From contig NZNV01000001.1 of NCBI GenBank assembly GCA_002695025.1, forward strand, positions 186,001 through 250,000: a stretch of 64,000 bases of DNA. Direction: 5' to 3'. The notes below the pieces were generated by a model. That model saw only the letters and a list, made by a program, of their open reading frames with translations, was not told the DNA's origin and made no database searches. A program made the translations under genes and the position numbers. This document shows, in pieces, positions 8,984-18,425 of the stretch. Numbering within the stretch: position 1 is the stretch's first letter; each line of letters opens with the position of its first letter. Source of the DNA: Owenweeksia sp. (GTDB taxonomy: Bacteria; Bacteroidota; Bacteroidia; Flavobacteriales; Schleiferiaceae).

Positions 8984-9099
8984 AATTGCAAAACCTCCTC
9001 ATTCAGGCACTTTTGTAGCAAATTATCACTGGATGGCAGTGTCTTCTTTTCACTGACAATTGTATATTCGCAACCTTAAAAATTTAAAGAATAAGATAG

Positions 9100-11259
9100 A
9101 TGGCGACTTTAGAGCGTATCAGACAACGTTCAGGATTATTGATCATCATTATTGGTTTAGCCATGGCTGCCTTTATCCTGACTGACCTTTTGGGATCCGG
9201 AAATTCCATTTTTCGTGGAGATGCCACCGTAGTAGGGAAAATCAACGGACGCAATATCCAGGTCCAGGATTTTAGTCAACGTATGGACACGTATGAAAAA
9301 GCCGTTCGGGCACAATCTCAGGGACAACAAAACCTTACCCGTAAGCAAGTGGCAGATGGTGCCTGGAATGAACTCCTGCAAGAAGAGATCATGGGAGAGC
9401 AATATGAAGAGATGGGTTTTGCCGTTTCCTCAGCTGAATTATACGATCGCCTGAAGTCAAACCCCAACGTTCAGTCCGCCCAGGCTTTTAAAGATCAGGT
9501 AAACGGTCAGTTCAGTGAAGCTTTATTCCAGCAGTACCTTACTAATCTGCAGGATCAGAGCGGAAGTGATCAGCGTGCAGCAGAGGCCTATGTACAATGG
9601 CTGGAGTTTGAAGAGGGCACAGAAAAAGCTGCCCTGAGCCAGAAGTATATTACAGCCGTACAAAAAGGTTTGTATATGCCTCTCAAAATGACTGAGATGG
9701 AGTATGAGCGTAACAACGCTTCCATTACCGCCAAATTCCTGGCTATGGAGTACAGCACTGTTTCTGATTCAGCGGTTCAGGTTACGGATGCTGACTATCA
9801 AGCCTACTATAAAGAGCATAAGGAAGATTATAAAACTGAGGATACCCGCAGTATCGAGTTCGTGAATTTTCGTGTAGACCCTTCACAGGCAGACCGTGAA
9901 GCGGTGACAGAAGAGCTTAGCGGATACCTCAAGACAGAGGTAAACGGAACGGATACTATAGAATCCTTTGCCACTACTCAAAAGGATTCCCTGTATGCCG
10001 CCAATCGCTCTGATTTTCCGGTTGCCGGTATATATTACAGGCAAGATGATCTGCCAGCAGGCATTGACTCCACTATTTTTGATCATGACAAAGGCTATGT
10101 AGTAGGACCTTACGAAAGTGGTAACTATTATAAACTTACCCGTGTTTCGGATTTCAAAAACCTTCCGGATTCGGTAAGCGCCCGTCATATCCTTATTTCC
10201 TTTAACAACGGTCAGAACAATGTAGAGCGTTCCTACCAGGAAGCTCAAAAGCTTTCGGATAGCCTTTTGACGCTGGTTAAGAAAGACTCTACCCAATTTA
10301 CTGCCCTGGCCAGGGAATATTCAGATGATCCGGGATCAAAGATCAAGGGCGGTAGCCTGGGCTGGTTTAATGACCGTGCCATGGTAAGACCTTTCTCTGA
10401 GTTCTGTTTCCACAATGATGAAGGGGAAATAGGCAAAGTGGTTTCTCAATTCGGTTTCCACATCATCCAGATCATGGATCAGAAAGGAAGCTCACGTGCG
10501 GTAAAGCTGATTAACATTTCCCGCGAACTGGCTCCGAGTGAAAGAACGTATGATGATATATATAACGAAGCCAGTGCTTTTGCTGCTGAAGTTAATGGTG
10601 TAGAATCCTTCAGCAAGATTGCGGAAGAAAAAGGCTATAGCCCCAGACCCATAACCAGGCTTAAGGCTTTTGATGAAAGCATTCCCGGACTGGGCCCTAA
10701 CCGTGAAATTGTAAAGTGGGCGCACGATGAAGAAACCAAAGTGGGCGATATCCAGCTTTTCAATAACAACAATAGCTCCTTTGTGGTGGTGATTGTAACG
10801 GATAAGCAAGAGGAGGGTTATGCCAGCCTGGAGAGTATTAAAGAGGATATCAAGCCGGTTGTGATCCGCAGAAAGAAAGCGGAACAATTCAAGGAAAAAA
10901 TCAATAAAGCCCGTGGAGAAGGCAAGGATATAGCAGCTATAGGCAGCGAGTTGGGTCTGCAGGTAAAAGATCAGGTGACTAATTTCAATGGATCAGCTAT
11001 CAGTGGTTACGGACGCGAGCCTAAAGTTATCGGTGTAATGTGCGCATTGGAACCCAATAAAGTATCAGAGCCTATTGAAGGTGAAAGAGGGGTGTACGTG
11101 GTTCAGGTAGTCAACCGGACTGAGGCTTCGGAGTTGCCGGATTATACTTCCCAGCAAAACCAGCAAAACAGCCAGGTGCGTTCATCAGTTCCCGGTGCCA
11201 TGTTCAACTCCCTGAAGGAGGGTGCCAAGATAAAAGACCGCAGGGCTAAATTCTACTAG
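9100..11259 (+). CDS. PpiD/SurA-like peptidylprolyl isomerase, membrane-anchored
   Basis: A 719-residue periplasmic folding factor. One N-terminal helix (RSGLLIIIIGLAMAAFILTDLLG) anchors it in the inner membrane as in PpiD. A SurA_N-like chaperone domain follows (about 40-240), then a parvulin domain (about 350-450: SARHILISF, FTALAREYSDDPGSKIKGGSLGWFNDRAMVRPF, VSQFGFHIIQI). The rest resembles a second, degenerate chaperone/parvulin region. The family helps outer-membrane and secreted proteins fold after Sec export. It follows the envelope run after a 116-base gap with the possible -7 element TATATTCG (9063-9070), and ends at a strong terminator. Confidence 0.9.
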   Translation: MATLERIRQRSGLLIIIIGLAMAAFILTDLLGSGNSIFRGDATVVGKINGRNIQVQDFSQRMDTYEKAVRAQSQGQQNLTRKQVADGAWNELLQEEIMGEQYEEMGFAVSSAELYDRLKSNPNVQSAQAFKDQVNGQFSEALFQQYLTNLQDQSGSDQRAAEAYVQWLEFEEGTEKAALSQKYITAVQKGLYMPLKMTEMEYERNNASITAKFLAMEYSTVSDSAVQVTDADYQAYYKEHKEDYKTEDTRSIEFVNFRVDPSQADREAVTEELSGYLKTEVNGTDTIESFATTQKDSLYAANRSDFPVAGIYYRQDDLPAGIDSTIFDHDKGYVVGPYESGNYYKLTRVSDFKNLPDSVSARHILISFNNGQNNVERSYQEAQKLSDSLLTLVKKDSTQFTALAREYSDDPGSKIKGGSLGWFNDRAMVRPFSEFCFHNDEGEIGKVVSQFGFHIIQIMDQKGSSRAVKLINISRELAPSERTYDDIYNEASAFAAEVNGVESFSKIAEEKGYSPRPITRLKAFDESIPGLGPNREIVKWAHDEETKVGDIQLFNNNNSSFVVVIVTDKQEEGYASLESIKEDIKPVVIRRKKAEQFKEKINKARGEGKDIAAIGSELGLQVKDQVTNFNGSAISGYGREPKVIGVMCALEPNKVSEPIEGERGVYVVQVVNRTEASELPDYTSQQNQQNSQVRSSVPGAMFNSLKEGAKIKDRRAKFY

Positions 11260-11284
11260 AATTTTTAAGCACTATCGTATTCAG

Positions 11285-11315
11285 AAACCCTTTCCCCAAC
11301 CGGAAAGGGTTTTTT
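11285..11315. terminator. Bidirectional terminator between ppiD-like gene and rodA
   Basis: AAACCCTTTCC and GGAAAGGGTTT pair around a 6-base loop and are followed by T's on the plus strand. On the minus strand AAA is the tail complement and several T's also follow. It lies between two convergent genes and can end both transcripts. Confidence 0.88.
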
Positions 11316-11318
11316 CAT

Positions 11319-12578
11319 TTAAAGGATTTGCAGACGGTAGGCATCCAGCTTGATGAAGACGAATAGCAGGATGGTAAATCCCCATAGCGATGAGCCTCCG
11401 TAGCTAAAGAAGGGCAGGGGAATACCTATTACCGGTGCCAGCCCGATGGTCATGGCTATATTAATGGCAAAGTGAAAGAACAGTATGGATACCACACAAT
11501 AACCATATACTCTGCTGAATAGGGATTTCTGCCGTTCCGCAACCTGCACCAACCGGAAGAAAAGCACCATAAAAAGAGTAATAAGCACGGTGCTTCCTAT
11601 AAAGCCCCATTCTTCTCCCACCGTGCAGAAGATAAAGTCTGTGCTTTGTTCCGGTACAAAATCGAATTTGGTTTGGGTACCTTGTAAGAAGCCCTTCCCC
11701 TGTAATCCTCCGGAGCCTATTGCTATCATGGATTGATTGGTATTGTAGCCAATGCCCTTCGGATCATGCGCTTTACCCAGAAGTATATTGATACGGTTCC
11801 GGTGGCGGTCTTCCAGAACATGGTTAAAAGCATAGTCCACGGTATAGGTAAACATAATAGCCACGGAGAGTACTCCCAGCACACGCCAGTAAAAGCCCCT
11901 GACCTTCCGTGTAAGCAGAACTACTATCAAGGCTATAACCACCAGGCCTATGATAATAGAAAGCTGATCGAAGAGCAGGCTGAGAATGAACAGCACGGCC
12001 AGGCTAAGTCCGAAGAAGATATAATCTCCCGGCAAGCCTTCGCGATAAAGCACCAGGAGTAATGCGGAATACACGAGAGCAGAACCCGGGTCGGGTTGGG
12101 GAATGATCAGTACAGCCGGCATAAAAATAAATCCCAGAGCTATCAACCGGTCGCGCCATCGTTTGATGGATATCCCATCGGTGCTGGCAAAGCGGGCCAG
12201 GGCCAGGGCAGTGGCAAACTTGGCAAATTCTGAAGGTTGCAGGCTAAAACTGCCAATGGCAAACCATGAACGGGCCCCTGCCACTTCCTTGCCGAACAGG
12301 AGAACGCCTAAAAGAGTGAGCAAACTCACAAAATATATAGGATATGCCAGGGCCTGAAAGATCTTTCCATCCGTAAAGAGTATGAGTATCGCCAGAAAAA
12401 GGGAAGTGAGTATCCATATCAGCTGGCGGCCATATTCCTGGCTCATATCCATTATGCTACTGTTCTCTTCGTTGAATACTGCCGCATAGATGTTGCCCCA
12501 TCCCATGAGGATAAGCAGCAGGTACAGCAGTACCAGGAACCAGTCTATATTGGCAAATACACTCCGGTTCTCTCTCAT
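11319..12578 (-). CDS. rodA: Rod-shape peptidoglycan polymerase RodA
   Basis: RodA is the SEDS-family glycosyltransferase that polymerises lipid II in the elongasome together with PBP2. The 419-residue product has about ten membrane helices and the family signatures GARSWFAIGSFSLQPSEFAKFA (loop), PDPGSALVY (with the catalytic-type Asp in QPDPGSA), QGTQTKFDFVPEQSTDFIFCTVGEEWGFIG, and GIPLPFFSYGGSSL. It is the last gene of the mre operon and starts within the mrdA stop (ATGA overlap). Length is slightly above the usual 370-400 residues, with an insertion around residues 195-260. Confidence 0.95.
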   Translation of the reverse strand: MRENRSVFANIDWFLVLLYLLLILMGWGNIYAAVFNEENSSIMDMSQEYGRQLIWILTSLFLAILILFTDGKIFQALAYPIYFVSLLTLLGVLLFGKEVAGARSWFAIGSFSLQPSEFAKFATALALARFASTDGISIKRWRDRLIALGFIFMPAVLIIPQPDPGSALVYSALLLVLYREGLPGDYIFFGLSLAVLFILSLLFDQLSIIIGLVVIALIVVLLTRKVRGFYWRVLGVLSVAIMFTYTVDYAFNHVLEDRHRNRINILLGKAHDPKGIGYNTNQSMIAIGSGGLQGKGFLQGTQTKFDFVPEQSTDFIFCTVGEEWGFIGSTVLITLFMVLFFRLVQVAERQKSLFSRVYGYCVVSILFFHFAINIAMTIGLAPVIGIPLPFFSYGGSSLWGFTILLFVFIKLDAYRLQIL

Positions 12579-14431
12579 TCGTTGTTAAGAGTGAGTAGGT
12601 TTTTCACGTATTTTCCTTCCAGCTGCTTTTGGTATTCATCTTCCAGAGAGCCTTCTATCATCCTTTTTTCCATGTCCTTACGGTTTACCTCACCGGTGAT
12701 GTACTTTTCTATCATAAGGCTGGCAATAGGCGCGGCCCAGCGGCTTCCCCAGTAGCCATTTTCTACGATAATGGCCATCGCTATTTTAGGATTCTTGCGG
12801 GGCGCAAAGGCAATAAAAATAGAATGATCCTGACCATGGGGGTTTTCAGCCGTTCCGGTTTTTCCACACATCTCAATGCTATCATGCCGGCTATAGCGTG
12901 CGGTTCCCTGTTCAAATACGTCAAACATTCCGTTGATCACTTCCTCAAAGTGGATACTGTCAATGGTAGTATGCTTAGGCTCCGTATAATTAGGATCGTC
13001 CAACTTTTCACCATTTACCCTTTTGATGATGTGAGGAGTGTAATAGTAACCCCGGTTGGCAATAGCAGCGCTCATATTAGCCATCTGTATGGGGGTAACC
13101 AGTAGTTCTCCCTGTCCAATGCCCAGTGAGATAGTGCTTACTGCTTTCCAGCGGGTATAGCCAAAGGCCTTGTCGAAATAGTCTGCATCCGGCACAAATC
13201 CTTTGCGCCCGGTAGGCAGATCGTTATTAAGGAATTTTCCCAGGCCAAAACTCTTTACGTGATGGGCCCATGCATTCATACCTTCCTGGGAGGTAGGGTA
13301 TTTTTCAATGATGGATTTAAAAACGTTGCAGTAGTAGTTGTTACAGGATTTACTAATACTGGTGCGGAGGGCAATGGGATAACCCGTTCCACAGTGACAG
13401 GCTACATGCAAACGGCCATAATGGAAGCCGTGATGACAGGTATAGGTGGTAGAAGGAGTTAGTGTGCCTTCCTGGAGACCTACCAGGGCATCAATAACCT
13501 TGAACGGAGAGCCGGGAGGATATTCAGCCAGCAAACCACGGTCGTAAAGAGGCTTGTTTATACTGTCCACATAAAGCTGGCTGTAATTCCTGGTACGGTC
13601 TCTTCCCACCATCAGTTCAGGGTCATAACTGGGGCTGGTAATCAAAGCCAGGATCTCTCCGCTGGAAGGCTCAATAGCCACGATGCTTCCCCTTTTACCG
13701 CTCATCAGCAGCTCTCCGTATTTCTGTAGGTCAATGTCAATGGTACTGGTAATGTCCCTGCCAGGAGTGGGCAACGTATCGTATTCACCTTCCAGGAATG
13801 AACCCTTTACACGGTTGTGTACATCCACCATTTTGTATTGTACTCCCGCCTTTCCGCGCAGTACACTTTCATAGGATTTCTCAATACCGGTAATTCCAAC
13901 CAGGTCTCCCTTTTGGTAACCGGGGTTGCCGGCCAGGAAATTATCCGATGCCTCCCCGATAAATCCCAATACATTGGCAGCCGATTTATAGGGATATTCT
14001 CGTAGGATCCTTTTTTGCGGGTAAAAGCCACTGAACTCATGCAGTTTTTCCTGGAAGTAAGCATATTGCTCCTTGCTGATCTGTTTGATGAAAATAGAGG
14101 GCTTGTACCGGGAATAATTACGTGCCTTCTCAAATCTTTCCTGGAAATCGGTCACGGAAATGTTTACCAGTTTACAGAAAAGGGCCGTATCCAGTTCCTT
14201 TACCTTGATAGGCGTTACCATCAAGTCATAGGCAGACTGGTTACCTACCAATAGTTTTTGGTTACGGTCATAAATAAATCCGCGGCCAGGGTATACCTTT
14301 TCAATACGGATAACATTGTTCTCGGCAGACAATTTATAGTCATCCCTTACTACCTGAATGTAGAAAAGGCGGGCCAGGAAAATTACGGCCAGCGTAATAA
14401 AGAAAAAGAAAAAAAGGTATTTACGTTCCAT
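12575..14431 (-). CDS. mrdA: Penicillin-binding protein 2 (elongation transpeptidase)
   Basis: PBP2 crosslinks glycan strands made by RodA during rod elongation. In the 618-residue product one N-terminal helix (about 6-25) anchors a pedestal domain (about 45-200) and the transpeptidase domain. The active-site triad of motifs is complete: S308-P-F-K311 (SxxK), S362-C-N364 (SxN) and K524-T-G526 (KTG). Three cysteines between motifs one and two (332, 345, 347) may form a disulfide or metal site. It lies between mreD and rodA in the order usual for the phylum. Confidence 0.96.
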   Translation of the reverse strand: MERKYLFFFFFITLAVIFLARLFYIQVVRDDYKLSAENNVIRIEKVYPGRGFIYDRNQKLLVGNQSAYDLMVTPIKVKELDTALFCKLVNISVTDFQERFEKARNYSRYKPSIFIKQISKEQYAYFQEKLHEFSGFYPQKRILREYPYKSAANVLGFIGEASDNFLAGNPGYQKGDLVGITGIEKSYESVLRGKAGVQYKMVDVHNRVKGSFLEGEYDTLPTPGRDITSTIDIDLQKYGELLMSGKRGSIVAIEPSSGEILALITSPSYDPELMVGRDRTRNYSQLYVDSINKPLYDRGLLAEYPPGSPFKVIDALVGLQEGTLTPSTTYTCHHGFHYGRLHVACHCGTGYPIALRTSISKSCNNYYCNVFKSIIEKYPTSQEGMNAWAHHVKSFGLGKFLNNDLPTGRKGFVPDADYFDKAFGYTRWKAVSTISLGIGQGELLVTPIQMANMSAAIANRGYYYTPHIIKRVNGEKLDDPNYTEPKHTTIDSIHFEEVINGMFDVFEQGTARYSRHDSIEMCGKTGTAENPHGQDHSIFIAFAPRKNPKIAMAIIVENGYWGSRWAAPIASLMIEKYITGEVNRKDMEKRMIEGSLEDEYQKQLEGKYVKNLLTLNNE

Positions 14432-14434
14432 TGA

Positions 14435-14938
14435 TCAACTCCGTCTCCTATAATTCCACAACTGTACGATCAATACAAAAGTAAGTGTAAAAATAGAGCT
14501 ATAAAGAGTCCGCACTAAAACCGTTCCAACATCACTCCATCGAAAGGCTTCCAGCATAAAAAGAATAAAGTGGTGAAGGAATACCGCGAAAATGGAGTAG
14601 ACCAACATACTGGGTAAGCCAAAGTTGGTGATTTTAAGATCCTCCAGGTCGGCACCCTGCCTGCGGCTGACCAATCTCAGGAAAGCGGGCCGGAGGTAGG
14701 CCAGTACCAGAGAGGCTGAAGCATGAATACCCCCGCTATTCTCAAAAATATCCACGCTCAGCCCCAGAAGGAAAGCTGTGATAAGTAATAAACCCCTTGA
14801 GGTGGCAATAGGCAGGTAGAGGAGGAAGATGATATAGATATACGGATTCATATATCCCCGGAAGAAAATATGGTTGAACACCAGTACCTGCAGCAGCACT
14901 ACGATGATGAAATACACTATGTACTTGAGTCCTGCCAT
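14435..14938 (-). CDS. mreD: Rod shape-determining protein MreD
   Basis: A 167-residue, strongly hydrophobic protein with about five membrane helices and short loops, as expected of MreD, the least conserved elongasome component. Its assignment rests on position between mreC and mrdA, length, and the motif region GLLLITAFLLGLSVDIFENSGGIHASASLVLAYLR, which resembles the family's G..D...G...G signature. The start overlaps the mreC stop by one base, and mrdA follows after 3 bases. Confidence 0.9.
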   Translation of the reverse strand: MAGLKYIVYFIIVVLLQVLVFNHIFFRGYMNPYIYIIFLLYLPIATSRGLLLITAFLLGLSVDIFENSGGIHASASLVLAYLRPAFLRLVSRRQGADLEDLKITNFGLPSMLVYSIFAVFLHHFILFMLEAFRWSDVGTVLVRTLYSSIFTLTFVLIVQLWNYRRRS

Positions 14939-15774
14939 TAGGGGTCAACGGTAGTATTAAGATCCTCCAACTGTTGCCGTTCCAGCTTCATTTTATCCTG
15001 GATTATATACACCTGCTCCAGGGATGAAAAATCCGTAGAGAGCTTTATTTCAACGCTGTAAAAGTTCTGGTCTTCCTGCAGGCTAGTGGTATCTACTGTT
15101 CCTATGAGTATGCCGGCAGGAAAAGTAAGGGAACGTGCATCCGTAATAATGGTATCGTTCTTATGAACCTGGGCATGGCGCGGTATGTCTGAAAGGGTGA
15201 TATACCGGTAATCATTTAGTTTCCAGTTTACCGGACCAAAAAAACCTTTATCCTTGAATTTACCGCTAACCGAAATACCAGGATTGATAAGGGGTATAAC
15301 GGTGCAAAAGTGCTCACTTACATTTTGTACTATGCCCACCGCTCCGCGTGGTCCGATAACACCCATTTCTGATTGTACACCGTGCAGGCGGCCCCGGTTG
15401 AGGGTGATGAAATTCCGGGATTTACGAAAGCTCGAATTAAGCACGTCAGCCTTAATAAAGGTATACTGAACCTTATAAATGGTGTCTTCCCGGCTTTCCG
15501 TGTTTTGGGTAAGGGGAAGAAAAGCGTTGGGGAGCAGAGAGCGCAATTCGGCATTTTCTTCTGAAAGTCGTTCATTCTGATGCTCCAGGTCCAGGTATTG
15601 GGTATAATCGTTATAGGCGCTGAGTATTTCACCGCTTACCACGGCTGAGGAGTTGAGAAAAGAGGCTCTTTGAAAGCTACGGCTTCTGAAGATCAGCGCA
15701 AAAGATACCAGCTGTAATGCCAGAAAAAGCAGAAAGATGCGTTTCCTATAGAGGAAGGCCAGCAGGTAGCGCAT
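14938..15774 (-). CDS. mreC: Rod shape-determining protein MreC
   Basis: MreC is a periplasmic scaffold that activates PBP2/RodA. The 278-residue product has an N-terminal membrane helix (about 11-28), a coiled coil (about 55-80, LDLEHQNERLSEENAELRSLL), and the two-barrel MreC domain (about 105-265) with the family signatures RNFITLNRGRLHGVQSEMGVIGPRGAVGIVQNVSEHFC and VITDARSLTFPAGILIGTV. It lies 10 bases after mreB on the same strand and overlaps mreD by one base. Confidence 0.95.
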   Translation of the reverse strand: MRYLLAFLYRKRIFLLFLALQLVSFALIFRSRSFQRASFLNSSAVVSGEILSAYNDYTQYLDLEHQNERLSEENAELRSLLPNAFLPLTQNTESREDTIYKVQYTFIKADVLNSSFRKSRNFITLNRGRLHGVQSEMGVIGPRGAVGIVQNVSEHFCTVIPLINPGISVSGKFKDKGFFGPVNWKLNDYRYITLSDIPRHAQVHKNDTIITDARSLTFPAGILIGTVDTTSLQEDQNFYSVEIKLSTDFSSLEQVYIIQDKMKLERQQLEDLNTTVDP

Positions 15775-15784
15775 GCAGGTTTTT

Positions 15785-16810
15785 TTACTTCATTAAAAAG
15801 TTGAATTTACCGATATTTTTCAAGGCAATACCTGTGCCTCTTACCACCGCCCGCAAGGGATCTTCAGCTACATAAACGGGAAGATCTGTTTTCATGGATA
15901 CCCGTTTATCCAGGCCGCGCAGCATAGAGCCGCCACCTGCCATATAAATTCCGCTGTTGTAGATATCGGCAGCCAGCTCTGGTGGTGTCATGGACAGGGC
16001 CTCCATAATAGCATCCTCAATACGCATGATGGATTTATCCAGGGCTTTACTGATCTCCTTATAGGTTACAATGATCTGTTTGGGCTTACCGGTGAGCAGG
16101 TCGCGACCCTGAACCGGCATATCCTCGGGTGGATTATCCAGTTCGTCAAGTGCTGAGCCGATCTGGATCTTGATCTCTTCCGCGGTACGCTCTCCCACGT
16201 AGAGGTTATGCTGGGTGCGCATATAATAGCTGATGTCGTTGGTAAACACGTCACCGGCTACCTTAATGGATTTATCAGCCACAATACCACCCAGGGCAAG
16301 TACTGCAATTTCTGTAGTACCTCCGCCTATATCAATGATCATATTGCCTTTAGGTTCCTGTACATCCACACCGGTTCCGATGGCCGCGGCCATGGGCTCG
16401 TGGATCAGGTATACTTCACGGGCACCCGCATGTTCAGCTGAATCACGTACCGCCCGTTTTTCCACTTCGGTGATACCGGAAGGGATACAGATCACCATGC
16501 GCAGAACGGGAGGGATCATACGGCCCTTAAGGTTGGGAATACTTTTGATCATTTCACGGATCATAGCTTCTGAAGCCTCAAAATCAGCGATAACGCCATC
16601 CTTGAGTGGACGTATGGTCTTAATGTCCTCGTGGGTCTTGCCGTGCATCTGGCGAGCCTGATGCCCTACGGCAATGATCTTATTGGTATTACGGTCCTTC
16701 GCTACTATAGATGGGGCATCTACCACCACCTTGTCATTATGTATAATCAGCGTATTGGCCGTGCCGAGGTCAATGGCGATATCCTCCCTGAAAAAATCAA
16801 ATAATCCCAT
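15785..16810 (-). CDS. mreB: Rod shape-determining actin homologue MreB
   Basis: MreB forms membrane-bound filaments that position the elongation machinery. The 341-residue product shows all actin-fold motifs: phosphate-1 DLGTANTLI (residues about 11-19), phosphate-2 MIIDIGGGTTEIAVLALGGIV, and the adenosine motif GIYMAGGGSMLRGLDKR. The N-terminal GLFDFF segment is a likely membrane-binding amphipathic stretch. It follows purH by only 7 bases, so purH and the mre genes are probably one transcript, an arrangement common in Bacteroidota. Confidence 0.97.
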   Translation of the reverse strand: MGLFDFFREDIAIDLGTANTLIIHNDKVVVDAPSIVAKDRNTNKIIAVGHQARQMHGKTHEDIKTIRPLKDGVIADFEASEAMIREMIKSIPNLKGRMIPPVLRMVICIPSGITEVEKRAVRDSAEHAGAREVYLIHEPMAAAIGTGVDVQEPKGNMIIDIGGGTTEIAVLALGGIVADKSIKVAGDVFTNDISYYMRTQHNLYVGERTAEEIKIQIGSALDELDNPPEDMPVQGRDLLTGKPKQIIVTYKEISKALDKSIMRIEDAIMEALSMTPPELAADIYNSGIYMAGGGSMLRGLDKRVSMKTDLPVYVAEDPLRAVVRGTGIALKNIGKFNFLMK

Positions 16811-16817
16811 TCCTTAA

Positions 16818-18329
16818 TCAGTGTTTAAAATGACGGGTTCCGGTAAATACCATGGCCATATTATTATCATTACAGTAGTCAATGGATAGCTGGTCTTTCA
16901 CCGAACCTCCGGGTTGTATTACTGTGTTTATACCTTCTTTATGAGCAATCTCCACGCAGTCCGGGAAAGGGAAGAAAGCATCGGAAGCCATTACCGCACC
17001 GTTCAGGTCAAAATTAAATGATTTGGCCTTCACTATTGCCTGCTTCAGTGCATCCACCCGTGAGGTTTGTCCTGTTCCGCTGGAAACCAGTTGTTTGCCT
17101 TTGGCTAGTACAATAGTATTGGATTTGGTGTTCTTGCAGATCTTGGAGGCAAAAGCAAGGTCGCTGAGCTCTTCAGCAGACGGGGCTCTTTGGGTGCGCG
17201 TTTCCATATCCTCTATGCGGTCCGTTACAAAATCGCGATCCTGGACCAATGCACCATTCAACAAACTCCTGAACTGTTGGGCGGGAGCTTCAAAATCCTT
17301 TAAGATAAGGATAATACGGTTTTTCTTTTGCTGGAGGATCGTCAGTGCCTCTTTGGAGTAGGAGGGGGCAATAACGATCTCAAAGAAGAGGCTGTTCATT
17401 TCTTCTGCGGTGGCACCATCCACTTCCACATTGGTAATAATAATACCTCCGAAAGCAGAAACAGGGTCACCGGCAAGAGCATCTTTCCAGGCCTGGGTAA
17501 GGTTTTCTCTGCTGGCTACGCCACAGGCGTTGTTATGTTTGAGAATGGCCAGGGTAGTTTCATCAAACTCCTTGATAAGGCTTACAGCGGCATCGGCATC
17601 CAAGAGGTTGTTATAGGAAAGTTCCTTGCCGTGTAACTGTTCAAAAACCTCTTCAAGGTGACCAAAGAAAGCACCTTTTTGGTGTGGGTTTTCCCCGTAG
17701 CGCAAAACTTTCTCCGGGCCGAAGTTCAGGTTAAAGGAATGATCGCCTACCAGGTAGTTTTCAATGGCCCGGTCATAGGCTGATGAAATAGCAAAGGCCC
17801 GTGCGGCAAATTGCCTGCGTTCTTCCTGTGATGGTGTTCCCTTCTCCAGTATAGAGATAGCATTCTGGTAATCGTTCCTGGAAGGAATGATCCAGGTATC
17901 CTTATAGTTTTTGGCGGCTGCACGGATCAGCGAGATGCCACCGATATCGATCTTTTCAATTATGGAATCATGGTCTGCGCCACTGGCCAGGGTTTCTTCA
18001 AAAGGGTAAAGGTCTACCACAATTACATCAATGGAGGGGATTTCGTACTCCTGCATCTCTTCCTGGTCATGTTTCAGGTCCCTGCGGCCCAGTATACCTC
18101 CAAAAACTTTGGGGTGAAGAGTTTTTACACGACCTCCCAGTATGCTGGGATAGCCGGTAAGGTCTTCCACTGCTTCTACTGGGTAACCCAGTTCTTCAAT
18201 AAAGGCTCGTGTACCTCCGGTAGATAACAGGCGGTACCCCCTTTGTGAAAGGGATTTAACCAGTTTATCCAGGCCATCTTTATAAAATACAGAAATAAGT
18301 GCGTAAGATTGATCGGCTTGTTGTGGCAT
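16818..18329 (-). CDS. purH: Bifunctional AICAR formyltransferase / IMP cyclohydrolase
   Basis: PurH catalyses the last two steps of de novo IMP synthesis. The 503-residue protein has the N-terminal IMP cyclohydrolase (MGS-like) domain (about 1-140: LLSTGGTRAFIEELG, GGRVKTLHPKVFGGILGRR) and the C-terminal AICAR transformylase domain with LRYGENPHQKGAFFG, AILKHNNACGVA, DPVSAFGGIIITN, SDAFFPFPDCVEIAHKEGI and IQPGGSVKD. The length is close to that of the family (about 510-530). It heads the presumed mre operon. A hairpin followed by T's lies just before its ATG (see findings). Confidence 0.97.
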   Translation of the reverse strand: MPQQADQSYALISVFYKDGLDKLVKSLSQRGYRLLSTGGTRAFIEELGYPVEAVEDLTGYPSILGGRVKTLHPKVFGGILGRRDLKHDQEEMQEYEIPSIDVIVVDLYPFEETLASGADHDSIIEKIDIGGISLIRAAAKNYKDTWIIPSRNDYQNAISILEKGTPSQEERRQFAARAFAISSAYDRAIENYLVGDHSFNLNFGPEKVLRYGENPHQKGAFFGHLEEVFEQLHGKELSYNNLLDADAAVSLIKEFDETTLAILKHNNACGVASRENLTQAWKDALAGDPVSAFGGIIITNVEVDGATAEEMNSLFFEIVIAPSYSKEALTILQQKKNRIILILKDFEAPAQQFRSLLNGALVQDRDFVTDRIEDMETRTQRAPSAEELSDLAFASKICKNTKSNTIVLAKGKQLVSSGTGQTSRVDALKQAIVKAKSFNFDLNGAVMASDAFFPFPDCVEIAHKEGINTVIQPGGSVKDQLSIDYCNDNNMAMVFTGTRHFKH

Positions 18330-18340
18330 TGAAAAAAATT

Positions 18341-18392
18341 AAGCCGCGAATTTAGTGATTTTATGAGGGATATGCCCAGCTCAGGGCGGCTT
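18341..18392 (-). promoter_or_regulatory. Hairpin with T-tract in the purH leader
   Basis: AAGCCGC (18341-18347) and GCGGCTT (18386-18392) are complementary around a 38-base loop. On the minus strand the stem ends in AATTTTTTTC directly before the purH ATG, which looks like a leader terminator. A -7-like TAAATTCG (18354-18347) lies inside the loop, so the structure only matters if transcription starts further upstream. Confidence 0.3.
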
Positions 18393-18425
18393 TTTAAGTT
18401 ATATTTACCTCGGTAAAAAAGGCAG

